Part shown: piece after piece, positions 26,165 through 34,563 of the stretch
Layout: each line of letters opens with the position of its first letter
Numbering within the stretch: position 1 is the first letter of the stretch
DNA from: Mycolicibacterium pyrenivorans
Lineage (GTDB): Bacteria > Actinomycetota > Actinomycetes > Mycobacteriales > Mycobacteriaceae
Assembly (NCBI RefSeq): GCF_025821625.1
Contig: NZ_JACKSH010000248.1
Location: forward strand, 1-47,613
DNA: 47,613 nt
Direction: 5' to 3'
The notes under the pieces: generated by a model
The model's database searches: none
What the model saw: the letters and a program-made list of their open reading frames with translations, nothing else
Told to the model about the DNA's origin: nothing
Made by a program: the position numbers and the translations under genes

Positions 26165-27456
26165 AGGGAGATCCGGCCCTCCGCCGCCGCCAGGCCGATG
26201 TCGGTGCGGAAGTGGCTGCCCGGCAACCGAATCGAGCTGATCCGCCGATACGCGGCCTCGCGTGCGGCGGCCAGGTCGGAGCCGACGCCCACCACCGAGA
26301 GCACCCGGCCGCCCGAGGACACGACCGCGCCGTCCTCGCGGCGGGCGGTACCTGCGTGCAGCACACTGCTACCCGATTCGCCGCTCGGCTCCGGACCCAC
26401 TTCCGCGCCATGGATCACGTCACCCACCCTGGGGCGGCCCGGGTAGTTCTCCGCGGCGATGACGACCGTGACGGCCGACCCGTCGCGCCACCGTAGCGGC
26501 GGCTGGTCGGCAAGCCGGCCGGTGGCGGCGGCCCGCAGCAGTTGGCCGATCGGGGATTCCAGGAGCGCGAGCACCGCCTGGGTCTCCGGATCGCCGAAAC
26601 GACAGTTGAACTCGACCACCGCGGGTCCGTTCGACGTGATCGCCAGCCCGGCGTAGAGCAGACCCGAGAACGGGCTGCCCCGTGTGACGAGTTCGGCGGT
26701 AACGGGTTTCACGACCTCGTCGACGATCCGTCCGATCATCTCGTCGGGCAGCCACGGCAGGGGCGTGTAGGCGCCCATCCCGCCGGTGTTGGGCCCGCTG
26801 TCACCGTCACCGACGCGCTTGAAGTCCTGCGCAGGCAGCAGCGGAACCACGGTCTCTCCGTCGACCACGCAGAACAGGGACACCTCGGGGCCGTCGAGGA
26901 ACGACTCGAGCAGCACCGGGTGGCCCGCGTCGAGCAGGCTCGCGGCGTGTGCGCGGGCGGCATCACGGTCGGCGGTGACCACCACGCCCTTGCCCGCCGC
27001 CAGCCCGTCGTCCTTGACCACCCATGCCGGGTCGCCGCCGGGGGGGCCGAACCGGTCCAGCGCCGCATCGAGATGGGCGGGGTTGTCGACGATCTCGCTG
27101 GAGGCGGTGCGAACTCCGGCGGCGGTCATCACGTCCTTGGCGAACGACTTCGAGCCCTCGATGCGCGAGGCGTCCTTCGTCGGCCCGAAGCAGGCGATGC
27201 CGGCGTCCCGTACGGCATCGGCGACGCCGAGCACCAGCGGCACCTCGGGCCCGATGACCACGAGGTCGGCTCCGATGCGCCGCGCCAGGGCGGTGACGGC
27301 CTCGCCAGAGGTGACGTCGAGTTCGTACTGATCGGCGATGGCCGAAGTCCCCGCATTGCCGGGCGCGACCGCGAGCGCCTCGACCTCGGGGTCTCGGCGC
27401 AGCGCGAGCAGCAGCGCGTGTTCACGGGCTCCGGATCCGACCACCAGGACGTGCAC
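26161..27456 (-). CDS. purD: Phosphoribosylamine-glycine ligase
   Basis: GAR synthetase, the second step of purine synthesis, joins phosphoribosylamine and glycine with ATP. It has 431 residues. The N-terminal VLVVGSGAREHALL motif, the ATP-grasp core WVVKDDGLAAGKGVVV and the GARS signature FNCRFGDPETQ are all present. GTG at 27456 is chosen because it gives the universal VHVLVVGSGAREHA start; an upstream in-frame start adds 14 unrelated residues. It is divergent from a P450 gene across 116 bases. Confidence 0.98.
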   Translation of the reverse strand: MHVLVVGSGAREHALLLALRRDPEVEALAVAPGNAGTSAIADQYELDVTSGEAVTALARRIGADLVVIGPEVPLVLGVADAVRDAGIACFGPTKDASRIEGSKSFAKDVMTAAGVRTASSEIVDNPAHLDAALDRFGPPGGDPAWVVKDDGLAAGKGVVVTADRDAARAHAASLLDAGHPVLLESFLDGPEVSLFCVVDGETVVPLLPAQDFKRVGDGDSGPNTGGMGAYTPLPWLPDEMIGRIVDEVVKPVTAELVTRGSPFSGLLYAGLAITSNGPAVVEFNCRFGDPETQAVLALLESPIGQLLRAAATGRLADQPPLRWRDGSAVTVVIAAENYPGRPRVGDVIHGAEVGPEPSGESGSSVLHAGTARREDGAVVSSGGRVLSVVGVGSDLAAAREAAYRRISSIRLPGSHFRTDIGLAAAEGRISL

Positions 27457-27502
27457 AGATGCCCACCCTAATGGCACCGCGTTCGACCGGTGCCACATCC
27501 TC

Positions 27503-27534
27503 GGCCATACACTTCGGCAAGGAGGTGTATGGTC
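27503..27534. promoter_or_regulatory. 32-base inverted repeat in the purD/P450 divergent promoter region
   Basis: GGCCATACACTTC (27503-27515) and GAGGTGTATGGTC (27522-27534) form a 13-6-13 inverted repeat with 11 of 13 matches; its inner eight, CCATACAC/GTGTATGG, are perfect. The right arm contains TATGGT, a possible -10 box for the P450 gene. This is a good operator candidate for the TetR protein encoded just after that P450. Confidence 0.55.
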
Positions 27535-27572
27535 GAGGGAAAGTGCTTCACGTCACACAGGAGTGAAACGAC

Positions 27573-28838
27573 ATGACCACAACAACGGACGGGCGCCGGA
27601 GCTGCCCCTTCTTGCCCGCCGGCTATGACTTCACCGACCCGGACGTCCTGCTCAAGGGCATTCCCGTCACCGAGTTCGCCGAGCTGCGCAAGACCGCGCC
27701 GGTGTGGTGGAACGAGCAGGACGAGTCGTCGATCTTCGGCGACGGCGGCTACTGGGTCATCTCCCGGCACGCGGACATCAAGGCGATCTCGCGCGATGGC
27801 GCGCTGTGGTCCACCAACCGCAAGGGCGCGGTGATGCGCCTGCCGGACGGGGTCACCGCCGACCAACTCGACCTCACCAAGGCCCTGCTGATCAACCACG
27901 ACGCCCCCGAGCACACCCGGCTGCGCAAGATCGTCTCGCGGCTCTTCACTCCGCGGGCCATCGCCACGCTGGAGGAGAAGCTGGCCGTCGCCGCGCACGA
28001 CATCGTGGCGGCCGCGTCCGGGAAGGACACCGGCAACTTCGTGGACGACGTCGCGATGAGCCTGCCCCTGCAGGCGATCGCCGACCTGATCGGCGTTCCC
28101 GAGGGCGACCGCGAGAAGCTGTTCCACTGGACCAACGCGATCATGAACACCGACGATCCCGACTTCGACTCCGACCCGACGACGGCAAACGCCGAACTGA
28201 TGGGCTACGCGTACAACATGGCCGAGGAGCGTCGCCGCTGCCCCGCCGACGACATCGTCACGCGGTTGATCCAGGCGGACTTGGGACAAGAAGGCGGTGA
28301 GACCAATGAACCCTTGGGTGACGTCGAGTTCGCGTTCTTCGTGATCCTGCTCGCGGTGGCCGGCAACGAGACCACCCGCAACGCGATGACCCACGGCATG
28401 AACGCGTTCTTCGACAACCCCGAGCAGTGGGAGCTGTTCAAACGGGAGCGGCCCGAGACCGCGGTCGACGAGATCATCCGCTGGGCCACCCCCGTGCACT
28501 GCTTCCAGCGCACCGCCCTCGCCGACGTCGAGATCGGAAACGTGACGATCGCCGAGGGGCAGCGGGTGGGGCTGTTCTACAGTTCCGCCAACTTCGACGA
28601 GGACGTCTTCGAGCGGCCCTTCGAGTTCGACATCCTGCGTAATCCCAATCCGCACTTGGCCTTCGGCGGGAACGGCGCCCACTTCTGCATCGGCGCCAAC
28701 CTCGCGCGGATGGAGATCAAGCTGATGTTCAACGAGATCGCCGACCAGATCCCCGACATCTCGAAGCTGGCCGAACCGCAGCGCCTGCGGTCGGGCTGGA
28801 TCAACGGGATCAAGGACCTGCAGGTTGCCTACCGGTAG
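27573..28838 (+). CDS. Cytochrome P450, CYP125-like
   Basis: A 421-residue P450. The I-helix is AVAGNETTRNAMTHG, the ExxR is DEIIRWATP, and the haem loop is FGGNGAHFCIGANLARM with Cys372. Extended similarity to CYP125, the sterol C26/27 hydroxylase family, is visible from the N-terminus (GYDFTDPDVLLKGIPVTEFA) through the SGWINGIK tail. A sterol or branched-lipid substrate is inferred from family only, and it is probably a paralogue, not the main cholesterol enzyme. The start ATG has AGGAG about ten bases upstream. A TetR gene follows after 31 bases. Confidence 0.92.
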   Translation: MTTTTDGRRSCPFLPAGYDFTDPDVLLKGIPVTEFAELRKTAPVWWNEQDESSIFGDGGYWVISRHADIKAISRDGALWSTNRKGAVMRLPDGVTADQLDLTKALLINHDAPEHTRLRKIVSRLFTPRAIATLEEKLAVAAHDIVAAASGKDTGNFVDDVAMSLPLQAIADLIGVPEGDREKLFHWTNAIMNTDDPDFDSDPTTANAELMGYAYNMAEERRRCPADDIVTRLIQADLGQEGGETNEPLGDVEFAFFVILLAVAGNETTRNAMTHGMNAFFDNPEQWELFKRERPETAVDEIIRWATPVHCFQRTALADVEIGNVTIAEGQRVGLFYSSANFDEDVFERPFEFDILRNPNPHLAFGGNGAHFCIGANLARMEIKLMFNEIADQIPDISKLAEPQRLRSGWINGIKDLQVAYR

Positions 28839-28869
28839 CTGTCCCGATGGGTGGCCTTAGAGTTCCTTC

Positions 28870-29466
28870 GTGCGCACCCACGGTTGGTCCGGGGCCAAGC
28901 CGGCCTCGGACGAGGAAGCGATCGCCCGGATCCTCGACGCTGCAGGCAAGGCGATCGAGGATCACGGTGCCGACTTCAGCATCTCCGATGTGGCGCGCAC
29001 CGTGGGGGTCACCCGTCAGACGGTGTACCGCTACTTCTCCAGCACCGAGGCGTTGCTCGTCGCCGCGGCGGTCCATGCCGTCGACGGCTTCCTCGACCGA
29101 CTGACCGCACATCTGGCCGGCATCCACGATCCGGCGGAGGCGGTCACCGAAGCCGTCGCAACGGCATTGGAGTGGCTACCGCGGGAGAAGTACATCGGGC
29201 TACTGATGGTCCCCGGCGGCGCGACGCACGTCGAATCCGTCACCTCGGACATCGCGCTGCGGTTCGGCCGGGACATGGTGGGGCGCCTCGACGTCGACTG
29301 GGCGGCAGCGGGGTTCCGCGATGCGGATCTCGACGAACTCGCCGAGCACCTGCTGCGCATCATCCAGTCGTTCGTCGTCGACCCGGGCCGCCCACCACGC
29401 CGTGGCGACGCGTTGCGCAGCTACCTTCGCCGGTGGGTCGGAAACGCGCTACTCCCCCGGCAGTAG
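28870..29466 (+). CDS. TetR family transcriptional regulator
   Basis: A 198-residue TetR regulator. The helix-turn-helix is ISDVARTVGVTRQTVYRYFSSTEAL at about 38-62. The C-terminal ligand domain contains AVTEAVATALEWLPREKYIGLLM, and VVDPGRPPR lies near the end. It starts with GTG at 28870, 31 bases after the P450 stop, and is probably cotranscribed with it. The palindrome at 27503-27534 in front of the P450 is its likely operator. It is convergent with an unrecognised gene; only 13 bases separate the stops. Confidence 0.92.
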   Translation: MRTHGWSGAKPASDEEAIARILDAAGKAIEDHGADFSISDVARTVGVTRQTVYRYFSSTEALLVAAAVHAVDGFLDRLTAHLAGIHDPAEAVTEAVATALEWLPREKYIGLLMVPGGATHVESVTSDIALRFGRDMVGRLDVDWAAAGFRDADLDELAEHLLRIIQSFVVDPGRPPRRGDALRSYLRRWVGNALLPRQ

Positions 29467-29479
29467 GTGCGCCGAACGT

Positions 29480-30706
29480 CTAGACCACGGTCAGCGGCAA
29501 CGACTTCCGTTCCTCGAACACCCAGGACGCGCCGCCGCTGAACTTGGTCACCTCGACCTCGGACAGTTCCTTTGCGGCGGTGTCGGTCTCGATGACACGC
29601 ACGGTCCAGTCGGATTCGGTGCCGGAGACCTCGGCGCGCAGATGCGGATCGACCGCGGCCACGATGGCCTGAAGGGGCAGGTCCGCCACGGGCGACACCA
29701 GCGAGATCCACGACCCGTCCTCGAAAGCGGGCGACCGCCGGACGTGAATGAAGTCGGGGTCGACGTCGGCGTACACGTAGGCGGCCGGATTCAGCAGCGG
29801 ATGCAGCTCGAGAACCCGCAGCGCGCCCTTGACGCCGCCGGGAAGCTTCAGCGCCTTGTGGATTCGCTCGGCGGCCACGCCCGCGATGCCGATCAGCTGC
29901 TTGGTGCGGATCGACCGCTCCAGCGCCGGGTCGTCTTTGGTCCGAGCCCGCACCGCGAGACTGAACGACAGCACCAGCAGGTGCATCTGCAGGCAGACCT
30001 CGTCGGCGATGCGGACCAGGGCCGAATGCGAGAACGCACCGAAGTCGACGTCGGACAACAGTGGCCCCGAATAGTCGGCGTTGCCTTCGTCATTCGGGTC
30101 GATCGGGTCGAGTTCGGTGTGATAGGCGTGGCTGGCGCCGACGATGTCCATCGCCGGGATGAAGTCGACCTCCGGGTAGGACTCATCGATGATCACCGTC
30201 CACCGGCAGTGCGGGTGCTGGTCGGCCGATGCCCTGGGCGGCCGGTGGATGGGACGCACCTGTGTCTTGCGGTTGGTGGCCAGCGCCGTCGCATCGAACG
30301 TCGGATCCTCGATGTCGTGGCACATACCTTTGACGTAGTCCTCGCCCATCGGCTCGACGTCCATCAAGGCGCCACAATGGTCGAGGTAGAACTCCCCGTG
30401 CCAGCGGTCGTGCACGACGTAGCGGAAGTCCATGAACTGCGGCGGGGCGCCGATGTCGAGCTGTAGCCCCTTGAAGATCGTGACGACGTCGACACCCTCG
30501 TACTTCAGCGCCTTCTGCATCCGCTTGGTGTAGAGCGGGCTGGAAGCCGCCCACTCCTCGATGGCGATCTGCAGCATCTCCTCGCGACCGAAACTGGAGA
30601 TGCACCAAGCCATTCCGGAGCGGTCGATGAGCTGGCCGATCAACAGCAACTCGGGCACCAAGGTGGCGAGTTCGTCGCGCGACAGCGCGGCATACCTACT
30701 CATCAT
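29480..30706 (-). CDS. Unrecognised conserved protein at the end of the aldA operon
   Basis: A 408-residue soluble protein with no membrane segment or signal peptide. I do not recognise it with confidence. It has a Cys/His/Asp-rich stretch: FYLDHCGALMDVEP (H110, C111) and KGMCHDIEDPTF (C129, H130, D131), which faintly recalls the amino-thiazoline carboxylate hydrolase family. A helical middle (about 230-290) and a beta-rich C-terminus follow. The start ATG overlaps the stop of the CMD-family gene (ATGA at 30703-30706), so it is surely co-translated and belongs to the aldA-SDR-HIBADH-CMD unit. Codon usage matches its neighbours. Confidence 0.8.
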   Translation of the reverse strand: MMSRYAALSRDELATLVPELLLIGQLIDRSGMAWCISSFGREEMLQIAIEEWAASSPLYTKRMQKALKYEGVDVVTIFKGLQLDIGAPPQFMDFRYVVHDRWHGEFYLDHCGALMDVEPMGEDYVKGMCHDIEDPTFDATALATNRKTQVRPIHRPPRASADQHPHCRWTVIIDESYPEVDFIPAMDIVGASHAYHTELDPIDPNDEGNADYSGPLLSDVDFGAFSHSALVRIADEVCLQMHLLVLSFSLAVRARTKDDPALERSIRTKQLIGIAGVAAERIHKALKLPGGVKGALRVLELHPLLNPAAYVYADVDPDFIHVRRSPAFEDGSWISLVSPVADLPLQAIVAAVDPHLRAEVSGTESDWTVRVIETDTAAKELSEVEVTKFSGGASWVFEERKSLPLTVV

Positions 30707-31152
30707 CGATCTTGGTCATCATCGAGCTTGCTTCCCGAGTGCATGTTCAACGCCGCGTTGACGTTGGCCCGCTTGTCCTCGCCCGCACCCTTCTCGGCGT
30801 CCTTCTTGCGCTTGCCCGCCACCTTGGTGACCACACCGTCGAGCTTGGACCCGAGCGGGAAGCCGAGGTAGTGGGTGAGGAAGATCGCCATCTCCTTGAG
30901 CTCTTCCACGGTGAGTTCGCCGTTGTTCAGCGCCGCGTTGACCTGGATCTCGGCCAGATCCGTGATGCCGAGCGCGGTGACGCACGTGAGCGTCATCATC
31001 CGCTTCTCCCGCATCGACAGGCCGGGCCTGGTCCAGATGGTGCCGAAGAGATGATCGGCGGTGAGAGCGAAGTAGTCGCCCGGCATGTCGGGCATCTCCC
31101 AGCCGTAGACCTCGTTCATCTTCTCGAGGCCCTTGCGGCGCAACTCATCCAT
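30703..31152 (-). CDS. Carboxymuconolactone decarboxylase family protein
   Basis: A 149-residue CMD/AhpD-fold protein. The core FGTIWTRPGLSMREKRMMTLTCVTALG and the following NNGELTVEELKEMAIFLTHYLGFP match the gamma-carboxymuconolactone decarboxylase branch. The AhpD CxxC pair is absent, so a peroxidase role is unlikely. The C-terminal 40 residues are charged and rich in Lys and Asp. It lies 18 bases after the dehydrogenase gene and overlaps the next gene by four bases. The ortholog is Rv0771 by synteny. The exact substrate is unknown. Confidence 0.9.
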   Translation of the reverse strand: MDELRRKGLEKMNEVYGWEMPDMPGDYFALTADHLFGTIWTRPGLSMREKRMMTLTCVTALGITDLAEIQVNAALNNGELTVEELKEMAIFLTHYLGFPLGSKLDGVVTKVAGKRKKDAEKGAGEDKRANVNAALNMHSGSKLDDDQDR

Positions 31153-31170
31153 CTTGACTCGATTCCCTTC

Positions 31171-32067
31171 TTAGCCCTCGTCGCCGTGTGAGGTCGTGTG
31201 CGGCACACCGAGTCCGGCGGCCAGGTCGCGCAACGCAATCTCCGCCAGAGGCAGCTCGACTCCAGTCGCCTCGCCGAGTCCCAGCGCCAGCCGCAGGTCC
31301 TTCTCGGCCAGACCGCGGGTGTGGACGAACATGTCGTAGAGGAAGTGGTCGGGCTGCAGCGGTTTGGTGTCGTCGCGGGCCATGATCGCGCCGGGTCCAC
31401 CGCTCTGTGCGTCGCTGTGCCGTACCACCCGTCCCAGCTTCTGCAGGTCGATCCCTGCTGCCTCGGCTAGCTTCTGCGCCTCACACGCTGCCGCGAAACC
31501 GATGAACGTCAGCATGTTTCGGGCCAGCTTCATCCGGGTCCCCGCGCCCGGCTCGCCGGCACGGACCACCATCGAGGCCCACTTCTTGAACACCGGTTTG
31601 ACCAAGGCGTAGGCATCCTCGTCGGCGCCGACCATCACGGCCAGCTCACCCTTGTCGGCCGCTCCCGCCCCGCCGCTGACCGGAGCGTCGACGATGCGAA
31701 CCCCCTTGGGCCGCAGCTGCTCGGCAAGCTCGCCCGCCGTACCGGGCTCGATCGTGGAATGGATCGCGATGACGGTGCCCTGGTCGGCGTGTGCGGCGAG
31801 TTCACCGACCACGTCGCGCACCTGCTCGTCGGTGAGGACGGTGACGCTGATGACGTCGGCTTCGGCAACGTCGGCGACGCTGTCGGCCAGCGTCGCTCCC
31901 AGTTCCGCCAGCGGAGTCATCGCGTCGGTGCGAACGTCGAAGACGATCAGGCCGCCGGGCCAGTCGACGAGCCGCTTGGCCATCGGCAACCCCTGGTTAC
32001 CCAGCCCGATGTACCCCAGCTTCAGCTCGGTGCCGGTCTGTTCCTCGCGCGAGCGCTCGTCGGTCAT
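31171..32067 (-). CDS. 3-hydroxyisobutyrate dehydrogenase family NAD(P)-dependent oxidoreductase
   Basis: A 298-residue beta-hydroxyacid dehydrogenase. The Rossmann motif GYIGLGNQGLPMAKRL is at about 18-33, the substrate block DAPVSGGAGAADKGELAVMVG at about 120-140, and the catalytic Lys in MKLARNML at about 178-185. Family members oxidise 3-hydroxyacids or reduce small aldehydes. The start ATG at 32067 overlaps the SDR stop by four bases (ATGA); the frame upstream belongs to the SDR gene. It follows aldA and the SDR in a catabolic operon. Confidence 0.93.
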   Translation of the reverse strand: MTDERSREEQTGTELKLGYIGLGNQGLPMAKRLVDWPGGLIVFDVRTDAMTPLAELGATLADSVADVAEADVISVTVLTDEQVRDVVGELAAHADQGTVIAIHSTIEPGTAGELAEQLRPKGVRIVDAPVSGGAGAADKGELAVMVGADEDAYALVKPVFKKWASMVVRAGEPGAGTRMKLARNMLTFIGFAAACEAQKLAEAAGIDLQKLGRVVRHSDAQSGGPGAIMARDDTKPLQPDHFLYDMFVHTRGLAEKDLRLALGLGEATGVELPLAEIALRDLAAGLGVPHTTSHGDEG

Positions 32068-32825
32068 CTGATGATCTGTCCGCCGTCGACATTGAAGATC
32101 TGGCCGGTGATCCACTTCGCCTGATCCGACAGCAGGAACAGCAGCATGCCGACGAGGTCCTCGGGCTGACCCATACGGGACAGCGGGATCCCCTTCACGA
32201 TGTCGGCGACCATCTCCTGCGGCGTGGTGGTGCGGTTGGCCTCGGTGTCGATGGGCCCAGGCGCGATCGCGTTGACGCGGATGTTCTGGCCGCCGAGTTC
32301 GGTGGCCAACTGCTGGGTCAGGCCGTTGATGCCGACCTTGGCCAGCCCGTAGAAGTTCGAATACAACCAGGCCGCCGTCGAGGACTGGTTGACGATCGCG
32401 CCGCCGCCCCGCTTGGCCATCTTGCGGTACACCGCCCGCGTGCAGACCAGCGCGCCGTCCATGTTCACGCTCATGAACTTCTTGTAGTAGTCCCAGTCGA
32501 CGGTGATGAGGAAGTCGAGCTTCATCCCACCGAAGATCGCGGCGTTGTTCACCAGGTAGTCGATGCCGCCGAACTCCGAGAGCGTCTGCGCCGCCATCTC
32601 CTTGGCCGAATCCGGGTCGGACACGTCGACGCGCACGGCCAGCGCGTTGCCGCCCTCGCCTTTGACACCGTCGGCGACCTTCTGCGCACCCTCGGTGTTG
32701 ATGTCGGCGACCACCACCGCGGCGCCCTCACGGGCGAGCGCCTCCGCATAGGCCTGGCCGATGCCGCCCCCTGCGCCGGTGACGATGGCCACCTTCTCCT
32801 TGAACTGATCACCATAAAGACCCAT
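32064..32825 (-). CDS. Short-chain dehydrogenase/reductase
   Basis: A 253-residue classical SDR. Cofactor binding is TGAGGGIGQAY at about 16-26. The NNAAIFGG strand follows, then catalytic Ser in NQSSTAA and the YGLAK Tyr/Lys pair. IAPGPIDTEA and the terminal FNVDGGQIIR are typical. NAD(H) preference is suggested by the Asp at the end of strand two (VVVADIN). The ortholog is Rv0769 by synteny. It follows aldA after an 86-base gap with no clear terminator, so it may be transcribed with it. Confidence 0.95.
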   Translation of the reverse strand: MGLYGDQFKEKVAIVTGAGGGIGQAYAEALAREGAAVVVADINTEGAQKVADGVKGEGGNALAVRVDVSDPDSAKEMAAQTLSEFGGIDYLVNNAAIFGGMKLDFLITVDWDYYKKFMSVNMDGALVCTRAVYRKMAKRGGGAIVNQSSTAAWLYSNFYGLAKVGINGLTQQLATELGGQNIRVNAIAPGPIDTEANRTTTPQEMVADIVKGIPLSRMGQPEDLVGMLLFLLSDQAKWITGQIFNVDGGQIIR

Positions 32826-32911
32826 ACCGATCCCTCTCTATCCGCCGAATGTTGGATTTGTGCACGGTGTTGCGGCTACGGCGCGCCTCAACCCAACACT
32901 CGTCACCATGT

Positions 32912-34381
32912 CTAGTTCGCTGCCGTGGCAATCGCTTTGATCTCGAGGTACTCCTCGAAACCCGCGAGCCCCATCTCCCGGCCGATCCCGGATTGCTTGT
33001 AACCGCCGAACGGCATGTCCGCCGAATACCAGACGCCGCCGTTGATGTTCACCGTGCCGACCCGCAACCGCGCGGCCACCGCGTTGGCCCGCTCGAGGTC
33101 GGGCGAGAACACGGTGCCCGACAGACCGTACGGCGAGTCGTTGGCGATCCGGACCGCGTCGTCGTCGCCGTCGTGGGCGATCACCGTCAGCACCGGGCCG
33201 AAGATCTCCTCGCGGGCCACCTTCGCGTTGTTGTCCAGTCCGGCGATCACCGTGGGCTCGATGAAGAAGCCGGTGTCGCGGTCTGCGGGGCGGCCACCGC
33301 CACAGGCGAACCGGCCGCCCTCAGCGATGGCGGAGTCCAGGTAGCCCTGGATGCGGTCACGCTGACGGGCCGAGATCACCGGCCCGCAGATCGTGCCCGG
33401 CTTGGTCGGGTCGCCCGGCTTGAGCCCGCCCATCGTCGCCGCGGCGGCCTCGACCGCCTCGTCGTACCGAGCCCGGGGCACGAGCAGACGGGTGGTGATC
33501 GCGCAGCCCTGGCCGGCGTGCATCGACGCGGTGAACGCCGCCATCGAGCAGGCGCCCGCCAGGTCGGCGTCGTCGAGGACCAGGAACGCCGACTTGCCGC
33601 CGAGTTCCAGGAACACCTTCTTCAGCGTGGCGGCCCCTTCGGACATCACCGCCCGGCCGGTCGCGGTCGACCCGGTGAACGAAACCATGTCCACCCGAGG
33701 ATCTTTCGACAGCAGCGCGCCGACGCCGTGATCGCTGGAAGTGACGATGTTGAGCACCCCCGCGGGGATGTCGGTGTGCTCGGTGACGAGGTCGCCGAGC
33801 ACCGCGGCACACCATGGGGTGTCCGGCGCGGGCTTGAGGACGACGGTGTTACCCGCGGCCAGCGCAGGCCCGATCTTGGCGAGGTTGATCTGATGGGGGA
33901 AGTTCCACGGGGTGATCGCTCCGACGACGCCGATGGCCTCGCGGGCGATGGTGCGCTGGCTCTTGATGCCCATCGGCGATGCGATACCGAGATCGGTTCG
34001 CCACTGGTAGTTCTCGGCGGTATCGGCCGAGAACGACAGATCGGCGACCGGCCCTTCCAGCTGAGCGGCCGACGTGAGCATCCTCGGAGCGCCCACTTCG
34101 GCGATGGTCAGCTCCCGCAGCTCTTCGGTGTGCTTGGTCAGCGCTTCCTGGAGCTGACGGATGCAGCGCACCCGCAACTCGGTGTTGGTCGACCAGTCCG
34201 TCTCGTCGAAGGCCCGCCGCGCCGCGCCGATCGCCGTGCTCATGTCCTCGACGCTCGCGTCGGCGGCGACACCGAGCGTCTCCTCGGTCGCGGGGTTGAC
34301 GGTGGGGAACGTGCCCGAGCTGCCTGCGACGAGCTTGCCGTCGATGAGCAGCCGGCTCTCGCGATCGGCCAGGATTGCCAT
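32912..34381 (-). CDS. aldA: Aldehyde dehydrogenase
   Basis: A 489-residue NAD(P)-dependent aldehyde dehydrogenase. The catalytic residues are Asn160 (PWNFP), Glu259 (LELGGKS) and the nucleophile Cys293 (GQGCAITTR); the cofactor motif FTGSTATG is at about 235-242. The length equals that of aldA (Rv0768). ATG at 34381 is preceded by a perfect AGGAGGT ribosome site. Minus-strand TATCGT (34438-34433) is a likely -10 box, and a TGGACA palindrome lies just downstream of the expected start of transcription. This suggests repression by the divergently encoded TetR protein. Confidence 0.96.
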   Translation of the reverse strand: MAILADRESRLLIDGKLVAGSSGTFPTVNPATEETLGVAADASVEDMSTAIGAARRAFDETDWSTNTELRVRCIRQLQEALTKHTEELRELTIAEVGAPRMLTSAAQLEGPVADLSFSADTAENYQWRTDLGIASPMGIKSQRTIAREAIGVVGAITPWNFPHQINLAKIGPALAAGNTVVLKPAPDTPWCAAVLGDLVTEHTDIPAGVLNIVTSSDHGVGALLSKDPRVDMVSFTGSTATGRAVMSEGAATLKKVFLELGGKSAFLVLDDADLAGACSMAAFTASMHAGQGCAITTRLLVPRARYDEAVEAAAATMGGLKPGDPTKPGTICGPVISARQRDRIQGYLDSAIAEGGRFACGGGRPADRDTGFFIEPTVIAGLDNNAKVAREEIFGPVLTVIAHDGDDDAVRIANDSPYGLSGTVFSPDLERANAVAARLRVGTVNINGGVWYSADMPFGGYKQSGIGREMGLAGFEEYLEIKAIATAAN

Positions 34382-34403
34382 CCGACCTCCTGTCTGTGAT
34401 GCC

Positions 34404-34417
34404 TGGACAACTGTCCG
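34404..34417. promoter_or_regulatory. TetR operator candidate, aldA side
   Basis: TGGACA-ac-TGTCCG is a 6-2-6 palindrome with one mismatch. It lies between the predicted aldA -10 box and the aldA ribosome site, a position where binding would block transcription. The same palindrome, perfect this time, covers the start codon of the divergent tetR gene. Confidence 0.6.
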
Positions 34418-34544
34418 GCTGATTTCTTTCGAACGATAGCCCCAGATCGCCGCACGAGGCAAGGTCCGGGTCGGATAGCCGCCCATTTATCCGGCTTAAC
34501 CTGCGGTTTGAATGTTTCACTTGCCTGCGGACCGCTGTTTCCGA

Positions 34545-34563
34545 TAACTTGGACATGTGTCCA
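34545..34563 (+). promoter_or_regulatory. Leaderless tetR promoter with overlapping operator
   Basis: TAACTT at 34545-34550 is a TANNNT -10 box ending six bases before the GTG start at 34557, the spacing expected of a mycobacterial leaderless transcript. A TTGCCT at 34521-34526 is a fair -35 with an 18-base spacer. The perfect palindrome TGGACA-tg-TGTCCA at 34550-34563 overlaps the last -10 base, the presumed +1 and the start codon, which predicts autorepression. Confidence 0.6.

Noticed and set aside
32849..34399. A 516-codon plus-strand frame opposite aldA
   Set aside because: Composition typical of antisense shadows; aldA has full catalytic motifs and a strong ribosome site on the other strand.
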